Below are positions 23,153-30,921 of a stretch of DNA of 40,786 bases, in pieces. The notes beneath the pieces were generated by a model. That model searched no databases, was not told the DNA's origin, and saw nothing but the letters and a program-made list of their open reading frames with translations. Made by a program: the position numbers and the translations under genes. This DNA comes from Vermiculatibacterium agrestimuris (GTDB lineage: Bacteria; Bacillota; Clostridia; Oscillospirales; Oscillospiraceae), in the NCBI RefSeq assembly GCF_943193085.1, contig NZ_CALPCU010000019.1, forward strand, positions 1-40,786. Direction: 5' to 3'. Position 1 is the first letter of the stretch, and every line of letters starts with the position of its first letter.

Positions 23153-23608
23153 TCACTTTTTGCTCTTTTTTCCAGCGGCTTCCTCTTCTCCGGCGGTAAG
23201 GGCCTTGTCCAGAAGCTGGAGGCCCTCAGCAACGGTTTTCCGCTCCCCGTCGGTGAGCTGGGCGGCGAGCAGCTGGTCGAAGTACTCGTTGACGCCGGCC
23301 TCTGCCCGGTCTTGCAGGCGCCGGTATTTCTCCGTGGCCTCCACATAGATCACCCGTCGATCCAGCTCCGAGCGCTTACGCTTGGCCAGCCCCAGCCTCT
23401 CCAGCCGGTCGACGACCCCGGAGATGGTGGAATTGGCGCTGCCGGTGAGCTCCGCCAGCTTGCTGATGGGCATGGGGCCCTGATCGTTGAGGGTGCTAAG
23501 CGCCAGGGCCTGGGGAAAGGTCAGCTCCAGCTTTCCCAGGTGGGTTCTGAACTGCTGGGAGAGATGTTGACTCACCCGGAGGTAATACATTAAGATACGA
23601 TCCATCAT
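23153..23608 (-). CDS. MarR family transcriptional regulator
   Basis: A 151-residue winged-helix DNA-binding protein, normally a dimer. The helix-turn-helix part is MPISKLAELTGSANSTISGVVDRLERLGLAKR, followed by the wing SELDRRVIYVEAT. A Lys/Glu-rich tail ends the protein. ATG at 23608 (with a second ATG at 23605) follows AAGGAAGG; a longer frame to 23650 has no ribosome site. Its ligand is unknown. Repeated GCGGGATAAGAAA words next to its promoter and in the leader of the next gene could be its binding sites. Confidence 0.92.
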   Translation of the reverse strand: MMDRILMYYLRVSQHLSQQFRTHLGKLELTFPQALALSTLNDQGPMPISKLAELTGSANSTISGVVDRLERLGLAKRKRSELDRRVIYVEATEKYRRLQDRAEAGVNEYFDQLLAAQLTDGERKTVAEGLQLLDKALTAGEEEAAGKKSKK

Positions 23609-23645
23609 AAAACCTTCCTTTTCGCCTGATTCCGGCCTTGAAGGA

Positions 23646-23675
23646 AGCATATCTCAAAAAAGCCTCTTCCGTCAA
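23646..23675 (-). promoter_or_regulatory. promoter of marR
   Basis: Minus strand: -35 TTGACG (23670-23675), 18-base spacer, -10 TATGCT (23646-23651). Confidence 0.55.
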
Positions 23676-23688
23676 GCGGGATAAGAAA
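23676..23688 (+). repeat. 13-base repeat, copy 2
   Basis: GCGGGATAAGAAA abuts the predicted marR -35 box. Its first nine bases also pair with TTATCCCGC at 23721-23729, forming an inverted repeat around the end of the SLH-only gene. Confidence 0.45.
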
Positions 23689-23720
23689 GGTTTCACAAAA
23701 TGTTTCCAAACTGGTCACAA

Positions 23721-24338
23721 TTATCCCGCCGCGGGGGTGAGCATCCGCTGCAGGGTGACGGCCAAGGTCGCCCGGTTGGCGGTGAGCTGGGGGTGGAACC
23801 ACCCCTCGTCCCCCTGGAGGATGCCCGCGCCCACCGTGTGGCGCACCGCATCGGCGGCCCAGTCAGAGATCTGGTCGGCGTCGGTAAAAAGCCCCAGCGC
23901 CCCGGAGGCGATGGACTGCCCGGACAGGGCGGCGTAGCGGTAGAGGAACACGGCCAGCTGTTCCCTGGTGATGTAGTCCTCGCCGCCGAAGGAGCCGTCC
24001 TCATAGCCCCCGGCCAGGCCGGTGGCCTTGGCCCAGGCGGCGGCGGTGACGTACCAGGTGTCCTCCACATCGGGGAAGGACTCTTCGGTGTTGGCTTCCG
24101 GCGCGCCGAACAGCCGCCACAGCACCGTTACTACCGTGGCCCTCGTCACCGGCTCGTAGGGGCCGAACTCATTGCCGGAGACGCCGGTCATGGCGCCCAG
24201 CTCGGTCATTTCCAAAGCGGCCTCGGCAAACCACTCCTCGCCCGTGACGTCCACATATGGGTTCTCAAGAGCCAGAGCGGAAGAGGAGAGGAGATACGCC
24301 CCGCATAAAAGGGCGGCAAAAATGCGTTTGAGCTTCAT
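23721..24338 (-). CDS. secreted protein made of three SLH domains
   Basis: A 205-residue exported protein. The signal peptide (KLKRIFAALLCGAYLLSSSALA) is followed directly by three SLH domains, starting near residues 28 (YVDVTGEEWFAEAALEM), 90 (FPDVEDTWYVTAAAWA) and 152 (FTDADQISDWAADAVRH). Nothing else remains: there is no cargo domain. SLH trimers bind secondary cell-wall polymer, so it could occupy anchoring sites, cap the S-layer lattice or join another protein. ATG at 24338 after AAGGTGAT is preferred to the in-frame GTG at 24347, which lies inside the ribosome site. Confidence 0.9.
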   Translation of the reverse strand: MKLKRIFAALLCGAYLLSSSALALENPYVDVTGEEWFAEAALEMTELGAMTGVSGNEFGPYEPVTRATVVTVLWRLFGAPEANTEESFPDVEDTWYVTAAAWAKATGLAGGYEDGSFGGEDYITREQLAVFLYRYAALSGQSIASGALGLFTDADQISDWAADAVRHTVGAGILQGDEGWFHPQLTANRATLAVTLQRMLTPAAG

Positions 24339-24404
24339 AGCGATCACCTTCTAACGGGAGATATCAATAGGGTACCACGAAATGGGGAAATTGAAAAGTG
24401 CTGA

Positions 24405-24419
24405 TGTCAAAATTTGACA
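24405..24419. repeat. 15-base palindrome upstream of the SLH-only gene
   Basis: TGTCAAAATTTGACA, with 7-bp arms around a central A, lies between the GH13 gene and the SLH-only gene. It could be an operator; it may be chance in an AT-rich gap. Confidence 0.3.
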
Positions 24420-24432
24420 CAGGAAAAATTTC

Positions 24433-26268
24433 TCAGGCGCCCAGCAGCTCGGTCAGGCGCTCTTCCTCCCACCGCAGCAGCTTGCCCTCCATGGGCTCCA
24501 GCCGTAGCCGCTGGCCGTCGGGCAGCTCCACCGCGGCGGGGCGCTCCCCGGCGTTCACGGCGGCCACGATCCGCTCTGCCCCCAGCCTTCGGAGGAAGGA
24601 CACCGTTCTGCCCCGGCACTCCAGCCATTCCAGCTCCCCCCGGCGCAGAGGCGCCAGCTCCCCCCGGGCCTTGCCCAGGGCGGTGAACCAGGCGATCATA
24701 GCCTTGTCCTCCCGGCCCCAGGGATAGGTGCGGCGGTTGAAGGGATCCTCAAAGCCCTCCATCCCCGCCTCATCTCCGTAATAGAGGGTGGGAGAGCCGG
24801 GGAAGGCGTAGAGGAGCAGAGAGCCCAGCCTCAGCCGCCGGGCGGCCAGGGCGCGCTGCTCCGGGGTCAGTCGGCTGCCTGCCCGCCAGTCCCGGGAGGT
24901 GTCGTCCTTCCGGTCGCTTCCCTCTCCCAGCAGGGTGAGAATGCGCAGCGTGTCGTGGGTGCCCAGGGAGTTCATGGCGGAGTAGAAGGCCCAGCGGGGA
25001 TAATTTTGCCGCTGCCGCTCCATATCGGTCTGGAACCAGGCCCCGTCGCCCCCCAGCAGAAAGCGGATAAGGGCGCTTCGCAGGGGATAGTTCATCACTC
25101 CGTCGCAGTGGCCGCCCAGAACGTGATGGCGGCGCACATCATAGGCGATCTTGTTGGAGGCGTCCTCCCACACCTCGCCGATGATGACCGCATCGTCCTT
25201 CTCCGCCCGGGCGGCGGTGTGGATGGCGTGTACCACGCTGTCGGGCAGCTCATCCGCCACGTCCAGCCGCCAGCCGTCGGCCCCCGCCCGGAGCCAGGAG
25301 CGGATGATGCCGTTTTCCCCTGTGATGTAGGAAAGCCAGCTCTCGCTGCTTTTGTTGGTGGTGGGCAGAGAGTAGATGCCCCACCAGGAGATGTACCGGT
25401 CGGGCCAGTGCTGAAAGCAGAACCAGTCCCGGTAGGGAGAACTCTCGCTCTGGCAGGCGCCGGGGCCGGGATAAAAGCCGTCGCCGTTGAAATATCTGGA
25501 GACGAAGGCGGTGTGGTTGAACACACCGTCCAGCATTACCCGCATCCCCAGCTCGTGGGCCTTTTGGCACAAGCGGGTAAAATCCTCCCCCGTGCCCAGC
25601 ATGGGGTCGATCTTTTCATAGTCCGCCGCCCCGTAGCGGTGGTTTTCCGGGGCTTCAAAGATGGGGCAGAAGTAGAGGGTCTCCACACCCAGGGCCTTCA
25701 GGTAGGGCAGCTTTTCCGTCACGCCGGGCAGGCTCCCGCCGAAGAAGTCCCGGTTGCGGATCTCCCCCTTTTTGTCGGGCCGGTATTCCGGCTCCTCCTC
25801 CCAGCCCTGATGTACCGTTCGCCCGCCCACCATGCCGGCGGGGTCGGGGACGGTGAGGCGGCAGAACCGGTCGGGGAAGATCTGATAGCTGACGCCCTCC
25901 CCGAACCAGCCGGGGACGGATTCCCTTCCGTCATAGACCGTGAGCTGGTAAAGCGGCGTATCCACCCCGCTGCCGTCCCACCGCTCCAGGCGGAGGGAAT
26001 ACCAGATGAGACCCACATAGTCCCCCAGCTCCAGATCGGCGGAAAAGAGGTCGTATTCCCCGTCCAGCCCTGTCCAGGGCAGAGACAGCTGGGTGGAGCG
26101 GTCTGCGTCGAACTCCCACCGGGCGGTGAGCGTGGCCCGGACAAAAGACCCGGCGCGTTTGGGCCGCAGGGTAAAGCGCACCGAAGTGCCCGAGGGGACG
26201 GCCCCATAGGGGGCCTTGTATTTCACGTCGCCGGGGTCGAACCAGTACTGTGTATCGTCAATCTGCAA
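24433..26268 (-). CDS. GH13 alpha-amylase family enzyme (neopullulanase-like)
   Basis: A 611-residue cytoplasmic glycoside hydrolase; no signal peptide. An N-terminal beta domain (about 1-115) resembles CBM34, as in neopullulanases, cyclodextrinases and maltogenic amylases. The (beta/alpha)8 barrel follows, with conserved region I near VMLDGVFNHT, nucleophile D336 in GWRLDVADE, acid/base E365 in IIGEVWE and D439 in NSLGTHDT. All three catalytic residues are present. It likely trims imported malto-oligosaccharides or pullulan-type alpha-glucan. The start is TTG at 26268, 29 bases after PBP2; it seems to ride on the cell-shape operon without its own promoter. Exact substrate is uncertain. Confidence 0.92.
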   Translation of the reverse strand: MQIDDTQYWFDPGDVKYKAPYGAVPSGTSVRFTLRPKRAGSFVRATLTARWEFDADRSTQLSLPWTGLDGEYDLFSADLELGDYVGLIWYSLRLERWDGSGVDTPLYQLTVYDGRESVPGWFGEGVSYQIFPDRFCRLTVPDPAGMVGGRTVHQGWEEEPEYRPDKKGEIRNRDFFGGSLPGVTEKLPYLKALGVETLYFCPIFEAPENHRYGAADYEKIDPMLGTGEDFTRLCQKAHELGMRVMLDGVFNHTAFVSRYFNGDGFYPGPGACQSESSPYRDWFCFQHWPDRYISWWGIYSLPTTNKSSESWLSYITGENGIIRSWLRAGADGWRLDVADELPDSVVHAIHTAARAEKDDAVIIGEVWEDASNKIAYDVRRHHVLGGHCDGVMNYPLRSALIRFLLGGDGAWFQTDMERQRQNYPRWAFYSAMNSLGTHDTLRILTLLGEGSDRKDDTSRDWRAGSRLTPEQRALAARRLRLGSLLLYAFPGSPTLYYGDEAGMEGFEDPFNRRTYPWGREDKAMIAWFTALGKARGELAPLRRGELEWLECRGRTVSFLRRLGAERIVAAVNAGERPAAVELPDGQRLRLEPMEGKLLRWEEERLTELLGA

Positions 26269-26297
26269 GGCGTATCACTCTTTCTGCCCAGGCTCGC

Positions 26298-28394
26298 TCA
26301 ACGGGCCATGGTATTTTCCACCACCGGGGCGTCCATCACGTCCCGGGAGGAGAAATAGTTGTCCAGGATCTCGGCGGCAATGGCGGCCACCGCGGTACCC
26401 GAGCCGCCGTGCTCCACCACGATGGAGATGGCGATCTCCGGGTCGTCGTAAGGGGCGAAGGCCACCAGAATGGCGTGGGCCTCGCTGTTGCGGGAGACCT
26501 GGGCGGTTCCCGTCTTGGCGCCCACCTTTACCGGAAGGTCGTTGAAGTACCAGGCCACAGAGCCCTCGCTGGCCACCATGCCCATCCCCTGCTTGATGGC
26601 GGCCAGGTTATCCTCATCCAGGCCGATCTCGTCCAAGACCACCGGCTGGTATTCCTCCACTACCTGGGAGAAGTCATTGGATTTTACGGTCTTCTTCAGA
26701 TGGGTGGGGTAGTGGTGCCCGCCATTGACCAGGGTGGAGACATAGTTGGCCAGCTGGATGGGGGTCACCTTGGTGTTGCCCTGGCCGATGGCGGCGTACA
26801 TGGTGTCCCCCTCATACCAGGGCTGCTCATGGCGCTGGCTGGTCTCCGGGCCGGCCACCTCGCCCGCCTCCTCATAGAGCTCCAGCCCCGTGGTCTTTCC
26901 CAAGCCGAAAAGGGAGGCGTACTGGTCGATCTTGTCAATGCCCAGCCGCAGGCCGGTCTCGTAGAAAAACACGTTGCAGGAGTCCCGGATGGCCTCGGAT
27001 ACATTGACCCAGCCGTGGGTGCCGCCGTATTGCCGGTAGTACCAGCACATGGGCTGATCCTCGATGCGCTCGTAGTGCTTGTAACGGCCCGTGTCCTGGA
27101 TCTTCTCTGTGCGGGTGATAGCGCCCTCCTCCAGCGCGCCTGCCGCCACCGCCATCTTAAAGGTGGAGCCGGGGGCGTAGAGGCCCTGAAGAGCCCGGTT
27201 GAGCATGGGCGTCAGGGGATCCTCCGCCAGGTCGTTGTAGTTTTTGCGGTAGGTGGCCGGATCAAAGGAGGGATAGGAGGCGCAGGCCAGCACCCCGCCG
27301 GTCATGTCGGTGATGACGCAGGCCGCCCCCTCGGTCTCGTCGGTCATGCCAGGGACGTAGCGCTCCAGGGCCTCCTCCACCATCTCCTGAAGGCGGATAT
27401 CCACCGTCAGCATCAGGTTGTCCCCCGGCTGGGGGGTCTGGACTTCCCCGGTCTCGCTGTTGACGTGCCAGCTTTCCCCCACCACCTTGCCGTTCTGGTT
27501 GAGCTCCACATCCTTCACGCCGGGGGTGCCCCGGAGGATGTCTTCAAAGGCCTGCTCCGCACCGTCGATGCCCACGGTGTCGTTCATGGAGTAGCCCTTT
27601 TCCCGGTAGTAGTCCCAGTTCTCCGCGGTGATGGCTCCCACCTGGCCCAGCAGATGGGCGGCGGAGGCGGTGGCGTATTCCCGGACGGTGACGGTGTCGA
27701 TCTTCACCCCCGCCAGGCCCCGCTCCTTCACCGCGGTGATGAAGGCGATGTCCACATCCTCGGTGAAAACGTACCCGGTGCGTACCACGTCCTTGGAGCG
27801 GAGGGTCAACTCGTAGAGCACTCCCACCAGGGCCCGGCCCTGGGTCTCATCCAGCGACGCATCCACTTCAAAATATGTCCGCAGGGCCGCCACGGTCTCC
27901 TCCGCCGAGGAATCGGCGGTGACGCTGCGCAGCCGCAGGGTCTTGGCCAGCTGGAAAAGCCGGGTGTCCGAGATGTTGACCTGCCCCTCCTCGTCCTCCC
28001 AGTGGATCTGGAAGGGCTCGTCAGCGGTGAAACGGAAGGGGGGCTTGGCGGTAATGGGCAGGGTGTCGCTCCAGCTCTGCCCCTGCTCGGCGCAGACCTC
28101 CAAAAGAGAGAGGAGGGTGGCGTTGCGCTTTTGGGTGTCTCCCATCAGGTTGGCGTCCAGCGTCACCTGATAGCTGGCCCGGTTGGTCACCAGAGGCCGG
28201 CCGTAACGGTCTAAGATCTCTCCCCGGGCGGCTTGTACCGTCTCGGTGTTGGCAATCTTCCGGGTGGATTGCTCCCGGTAGTAGGCCCCCTGCACCACCT
28301 GCAGATCGTAAAGGGCCCAAACAAAGACGGCCAAAATGGCGCCCAGGATCATCAATACCACCCGGGAGCGGCGCAGGAACTGTTTTCCCTCCAT
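26298..28394 (-). CDS. mrdA: penicillin-binding protein 2, peptidoglycan transpeptidase
   Basis: A 698-residue class B PBP of the elongation machinery: one N-terminal membrane helix, a dimerisation domain (about 50-320) and a transpeptidase domain with S410-T-F-K (nucleophile), S472-C-N and K627-T-G. It cross-links new peptidoglycan during side-wall growth with MreC/MreD and RodA. ATG at 28394 follows GAGGGAG with good spacing; an ATG at 28409 that overlaps the mreD stop (ATGA) lacks a ribosome site but is possible. The position directly after mreCD supports PBP2 rather than a division or sporulation PBP. Confidence 0.93.
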   Translation of the reverse strand: MEGKQFLRRSRVVLMILGAILAVFVWALYDLQVVQGAYYREQSTRKIANTETVQAARGEILDRYGRPLVTNRASYQVTLDANLMGDTQKRNATLLSLLEVCAEQGQSWSDTLPITAKPPFRFTADEPFQIHWEDEEGQVNISDTRLFQLAKTLRLRSVTADSSAEETVAALRTYFEVDASLDETQGRALVGVLYELTLRSKDVVRTGYVFTEDVDIAFITAVKERGLAGVKIDTVTVREYATASAAHLLGQVGAITAENWDYYREKGYSMNDTVGIDGAEQAFEDILRGTPGVKDVELNQNGKVVGESWHVNSETGEVQTPQPGDNLMLTVDIRLQEMVEEALERYVPGMTDETEGAACVITDMTGGVLACASYPSFDPATYRKNYNDLAEDPLTPMLNRALQGLYAPGSTFKMAVAAGALEEGAITRTEKIQDTGRYKHYERIEDQPMCWYYRQYGGTHGWVNVSEAIRDSCNVFFYETGLRLGIDKIDQYASLFGLGKTTGLELYEEAGEVAGPETSQRHEQPWYEGDTMYAAIGQGNTKVTPIQLANYVSTLVNGGHHYPTHLKKTVKSNDFSQVVEEYQPVVLDEIGLDEDNLAAIKQGMGMVASEGSVAWYFNDLPVKVGAKTGTAQVSRNSEAHAILVAFAPYDDPEIAISIVVEHGGSGTAVAAIAAEILDNYFSSRDVMDAPVVENTMAR

Positions 28395-28405
28395 AACGTT
28401 CTCCC

Positions 28406-28921
28406 TCATAGTACGGTGGCCTTGGGCACCCGGCGGAATACCCAGCGAAACAGCAGATAAATGAAGGGCACGAAGCACAGGCTCCACAAAATTTCCTTCC
28501 CCGCGACCAAAGCCATGGCCTCCAGAGGTGCGGCGCCATTCAGAAGCCGTGTGCCGATGCGCATGACGTCGATGGCGGCCAGAGCCAGGGCGGAACAGAT
28601 CAGGCAGCCCACCAGATCCTGCCGCAGGACGTACTGGGCCAGCAGGCCCGTCCCCAGCCCCAGCAGGGCCATGAGAAAGGTCATGGCGCCGGGAAGGCCC
28701 TCTAAGGTGACGGCGTCATACAAAACACCCACCGCCAGCCCAAAGCCGGCCCCGGCGGTGGCGCCCTCCAGGGTGGCCACCGCCACGGCGCACAGGGGCA
28801 AAAGCATGGGGATCACGCCCCAAAAGGGCAGCCCGGAGAGGAGAAAGGCGTTGATGAACCACACCGGCAGCAGGGCCAGGGCGTACGCCAGCCATTTGAT
28901 GGTAAAGTCCTTGGTGGTCAT
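28406..28921 (-). CDS. mreD: rod shape-determining protein MreD
   Basis: A 171-residue inner-membrane protein with five or six helices and few polar stretches. It carries the MreD-type GLAVGVLYDAVTLEGLPG segment near residues 61-78. It links MreC and PBP2 to the elongasome. ATG at 28921 follows AAAGGAGG. mreC is just upstream and mrdA just downstream; mreB is not in the window. Confidence 0.88.
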   Translation of the reverse strand: MTTKDFTIKWLAYALALLPVWFINAFLLSGLPFWGVIPMLLPLCAVAVATLEGATAGAGFGLAVGVLYDAVTLEGLPGAMTFLMALLGLGTGLLAQYVLRQDLVGCLICSALALAAIDVMRIGTRLLNGAAPLEAMALVAGKEILWSLCFVPFIYLLFRWVFRRVPKATVL

Positions 28922-28952
28922 GTCCCGGCCTCCTTTCTGTGCGCGGCGCGCC

Positions 28953-29813
28953 TTAGTCCACCACGTCGAAATCCTTGATGATGAATACCTGCTCCAAGCT
29001 CTCCAGCTGGGTGGCGGGAACGAGTACGGCGTAATCGCTCATGCCGCTTGCGTCGGTGCGAACCTCCTCCACATAGCCCACCAGCAGCCGGGAGGGGTAG
29101 CTGGCCTTGTCCCCGGAGATAAGGCCGGAGGTGAGGACGGCGTCCCCCGCCAGGAGCTGTACCCCCTCGGGGAGATAGGTCAGCTTCAGCTTCCCGTCGC
29201 CCATGAGGGAGAAGTCCCCCTCCAAAATGGCGGCCCCGTCGGTGCGGGAGATGAGCCCGCCCATCTCCAGATCCACGTCCACCACAGTGATGAGGGTGGA
29301 CCAGTTGAGCCCCACCTGGTCGATGACCCCCACCAGGTTGCCGTACTCATCGATCACGCAGTCCCCCGCGGCCACCTCCTGGGCGGAGCCCTTGTTCACC
29401 GTGAGGGTGGACGACCAGTTGGAGATCCCCCGGGCGGTGACGGTGGCGGACTCGAGCTGGAAGCTGCGCCGCTTTTCTTTCAGCCCCAGCAGGTTGCGCA
29501 GCCGGTCGTTCTCCCGGCTGGCGGCCTCGCCCTCCCGGGCCTGCTCCCGCAGCTGGGCGTTTTCCTGCTTCAGGGCCTCCAGCTCCTCGGCGATGGCCTG
29601 GCGCTCAAAGGCGTCGGAGTACACGCCCTCCGTCCAGGTGACAAAGGCGTGGATGCCGTTGCGGAAGGGGGTGGCCACCACCCCGGCCAGGTTGGCGAAG
29701 GGGTTGGCAATGCCGCCGAAGGTGAAGGAGACCACCGCCGTGATGAGTCCCAGCAGCAGGGCGATGACCAGGATCAGTATTCCGTTTTGCTTGAGAAAGT
29801 CTTTCACAGGCAA
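28953..29813 (-). CDS. mreC: rod shape-determining protein MreC
   Basis: A 286-residue bitopic protein: membrane helix at about 10-32, a coiled coil at about 66-110 (AIAEELEALKQENAQLRE), then two beta-barrel domains (start ESATVTARGISNWSSTLTV; GVQLLAGDAVLTSGLISG). It organises PBP2 and other wall-synthesis enzymes outside the membrane. The start is TTG at 29813, five bases after GGAG; GTG at 29807 is an alternative. Confidence 0.93.
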   Translation of the reverse strand: MPVKDFLKQNGILILVIALLLGLITAVVSFTFGGIANPFANLAGVVATPFRNGIHAFVTWTEGVYSDAFERQAIAEELEALKQENAQLREQAREGEAASRENDRLRNLLGLKEKRRSFQLESATVTARGISNWSSTLTVNKGSAQEVAAGDCVIDEYGNLVGVIDQVGLNWSTLITVVDVDLEMGGLISRTDGAAILEGDFSLMGDGKLKLTYLPEGVQLLAGDAVLTSGLISGDKASYPSRLLVGYVEEVRTDASGMSDYAVLVPATQLESLEQVFIIKDFDVVD

Positions 29814-29846
29814 TTTATCTCCAAACGATATTTTTCAGTCGGCGCG

Positions 29847-30431
29847 TCATTTTTCTGTTCCGGTGAGACAGTTTACCCCAAATTCCCTCAGGTGCAGCCC
29901 CAGGGCGCAGATGGGCAGGCCCATCACGTTGAAGTAATCGCCCCGGATGCCCTCTACCAGCAGGGAGCCAAGGCCCTGGATGCCGTAGGCGCCGGCCTTG
30001 TCCATAGGCTCTCCGGTGCGGACGTAGGCGGAGATCTCCGCCTCGGTAAGGGCGCGGAAGGTCACCTCGGTGCGCTCGCTGCGGGTGACGGCCCCTTCGC
30101 CCCGGCGGACGGTGAAGCCGGTAAAGACCGTGTGGGTCTGTCCCGACAGCGCCCGGAGCATCCGGCAGGCGTCGGCCGGGTCGGCGGGCTTGCCCAGCAC
30201 CTGGTCGTTCCACGCCACCACCGTGTCGGCGGCGATGATGAGGGGCTCCGGGCCCTCTAAGGCGGCGCAGGCCGCGGCTTTCTCCCGGGAAATGGCCTCC
30301 ACCAGCTGGCCCGGGGCCAGGGAGCGCTCCATGTGCTCGTCAATGTCCACGGCGTGGACGCGGTAGGTAAGGCCCATCTGCTTCAAAAGCTCCTGCCGCC
30401 GGGGAGACTGGGAGGCCAAAACGATGTCCAT
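29847..30431 (-). CDS. maf: Maf nucleotide pyrophosphatase
   Basis: A 194-residue cytosolic enzyme that hydrolyses non-canonical or pyrimidine nucleoside triphosphates to monophosphates. Typical start LASQSPRRQELLKQMGL, the catalytic ADTVVAWNDQVLGKP, and GYFNVMGLPI (here DYFNVMGLPI) near the end are all visible. Genes of this family often sit beside mreBCD, as here. It follows dut with a 3-base gap; both cleanse the nucleotide pool. Confidence 0.94.
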   Translation of the reverse strand: MDIVLASQSPRRQELLKQMGLTYRVHAVDIDEHMERSLAPGQLVEAISREKAAACAALEGPEPLIIAADTVVAWNDQVLGKPADPADACRMLRALSGQTHTVFTGFTVRRGEGAVTRSERTEVTFRALTEAEISAYVRTGEPMDKAGAYGIQGLGSLLVEGIRGDYFNVMGLPICALGLHLREFGVNCLTGTEK

Positions 30432-30434
30432 GGT

Positions 30435-30920
30435 TCAGCCCCTTCCCGTGGAGCCGAAGCCGCCGGTTCCGCGCTGCGTGTCATCCAGGTCGTCCACCAC
30501 GGTGATGCCGGCCTGAACGATGGGCATGAGTACCAGCTGGGCGATGCGCTCTCCCGGCTGTATCACGTAGTCCTCCCCGCTGTGATTGGAAAGGCCCACA
30601 ATGACCTCTCCCCGGTAGTCGCTGTCAATGACCCCTACGCAGTTGGCGGGGGCGACGCCGAATTTGGTGGCCAGGCCCGAGCGGGCGAAAATGAGGCCCA
30701 CATAGCCCTCCGGGATGGCCACGGCCAGGCCGGTGGGCACCTTCACCCGGCAGGCGGCCACTCTGCCCACGGGCTTGGGCAGGACGGTCTGGCCGGGGAG
30801 GGTGAGGGGCGCGTCGATGCAGGCCCGCAGATCCATCCCGGCGGAGCCGGCGGTGGCGTAGGAGGGATATTCGATCTCCTTCCCAAGCTTGGGAGAGAGG
30901 GCTTTTATCTTTAGCTCCAT
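30435..30920 (-). CDS. dut: dUTP diphosphatase
   Basis: A 161-residue homotrimeric dUTPase that keeps uracil out of DNA and supplies dUMP for thymidylate. All five motifs are present: AGSAGMDLRA 24-33, RSGLA 80-84, GVIDSDYRGE 96-105, GERIAQLVLMP 123-133 and the flexible C-terminal RGTGGFGSTG 150-159. The start lies one base after the U32 gene, and maf follows within 3 bases, so it is in the zapA operon. Confidence 0.96.
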   Translation of the reverse strand: MELKIKALSPKLGKEIEYPSYATAGSAGMDLRACIDAPLTLPGQTVLPKPVGRVAACRVKVPTGLAVAIPEGYVGLIFARSGLATKFGVAPANCVGVIDSDYRGEVIVGLSNHSGEDYVIQPGERIAQLVLMPIVQAGITVVDDLDDTQRGTGGFGSTGRG

Positions 30921-30921
30921 G

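Noticed and set aside
24433..26268. Secreted amylase partner of the SLH-only protein
   Set aside because: The GH13 protein has no signal peptide or SLH/dockerin module; it should be cytoplasmic.
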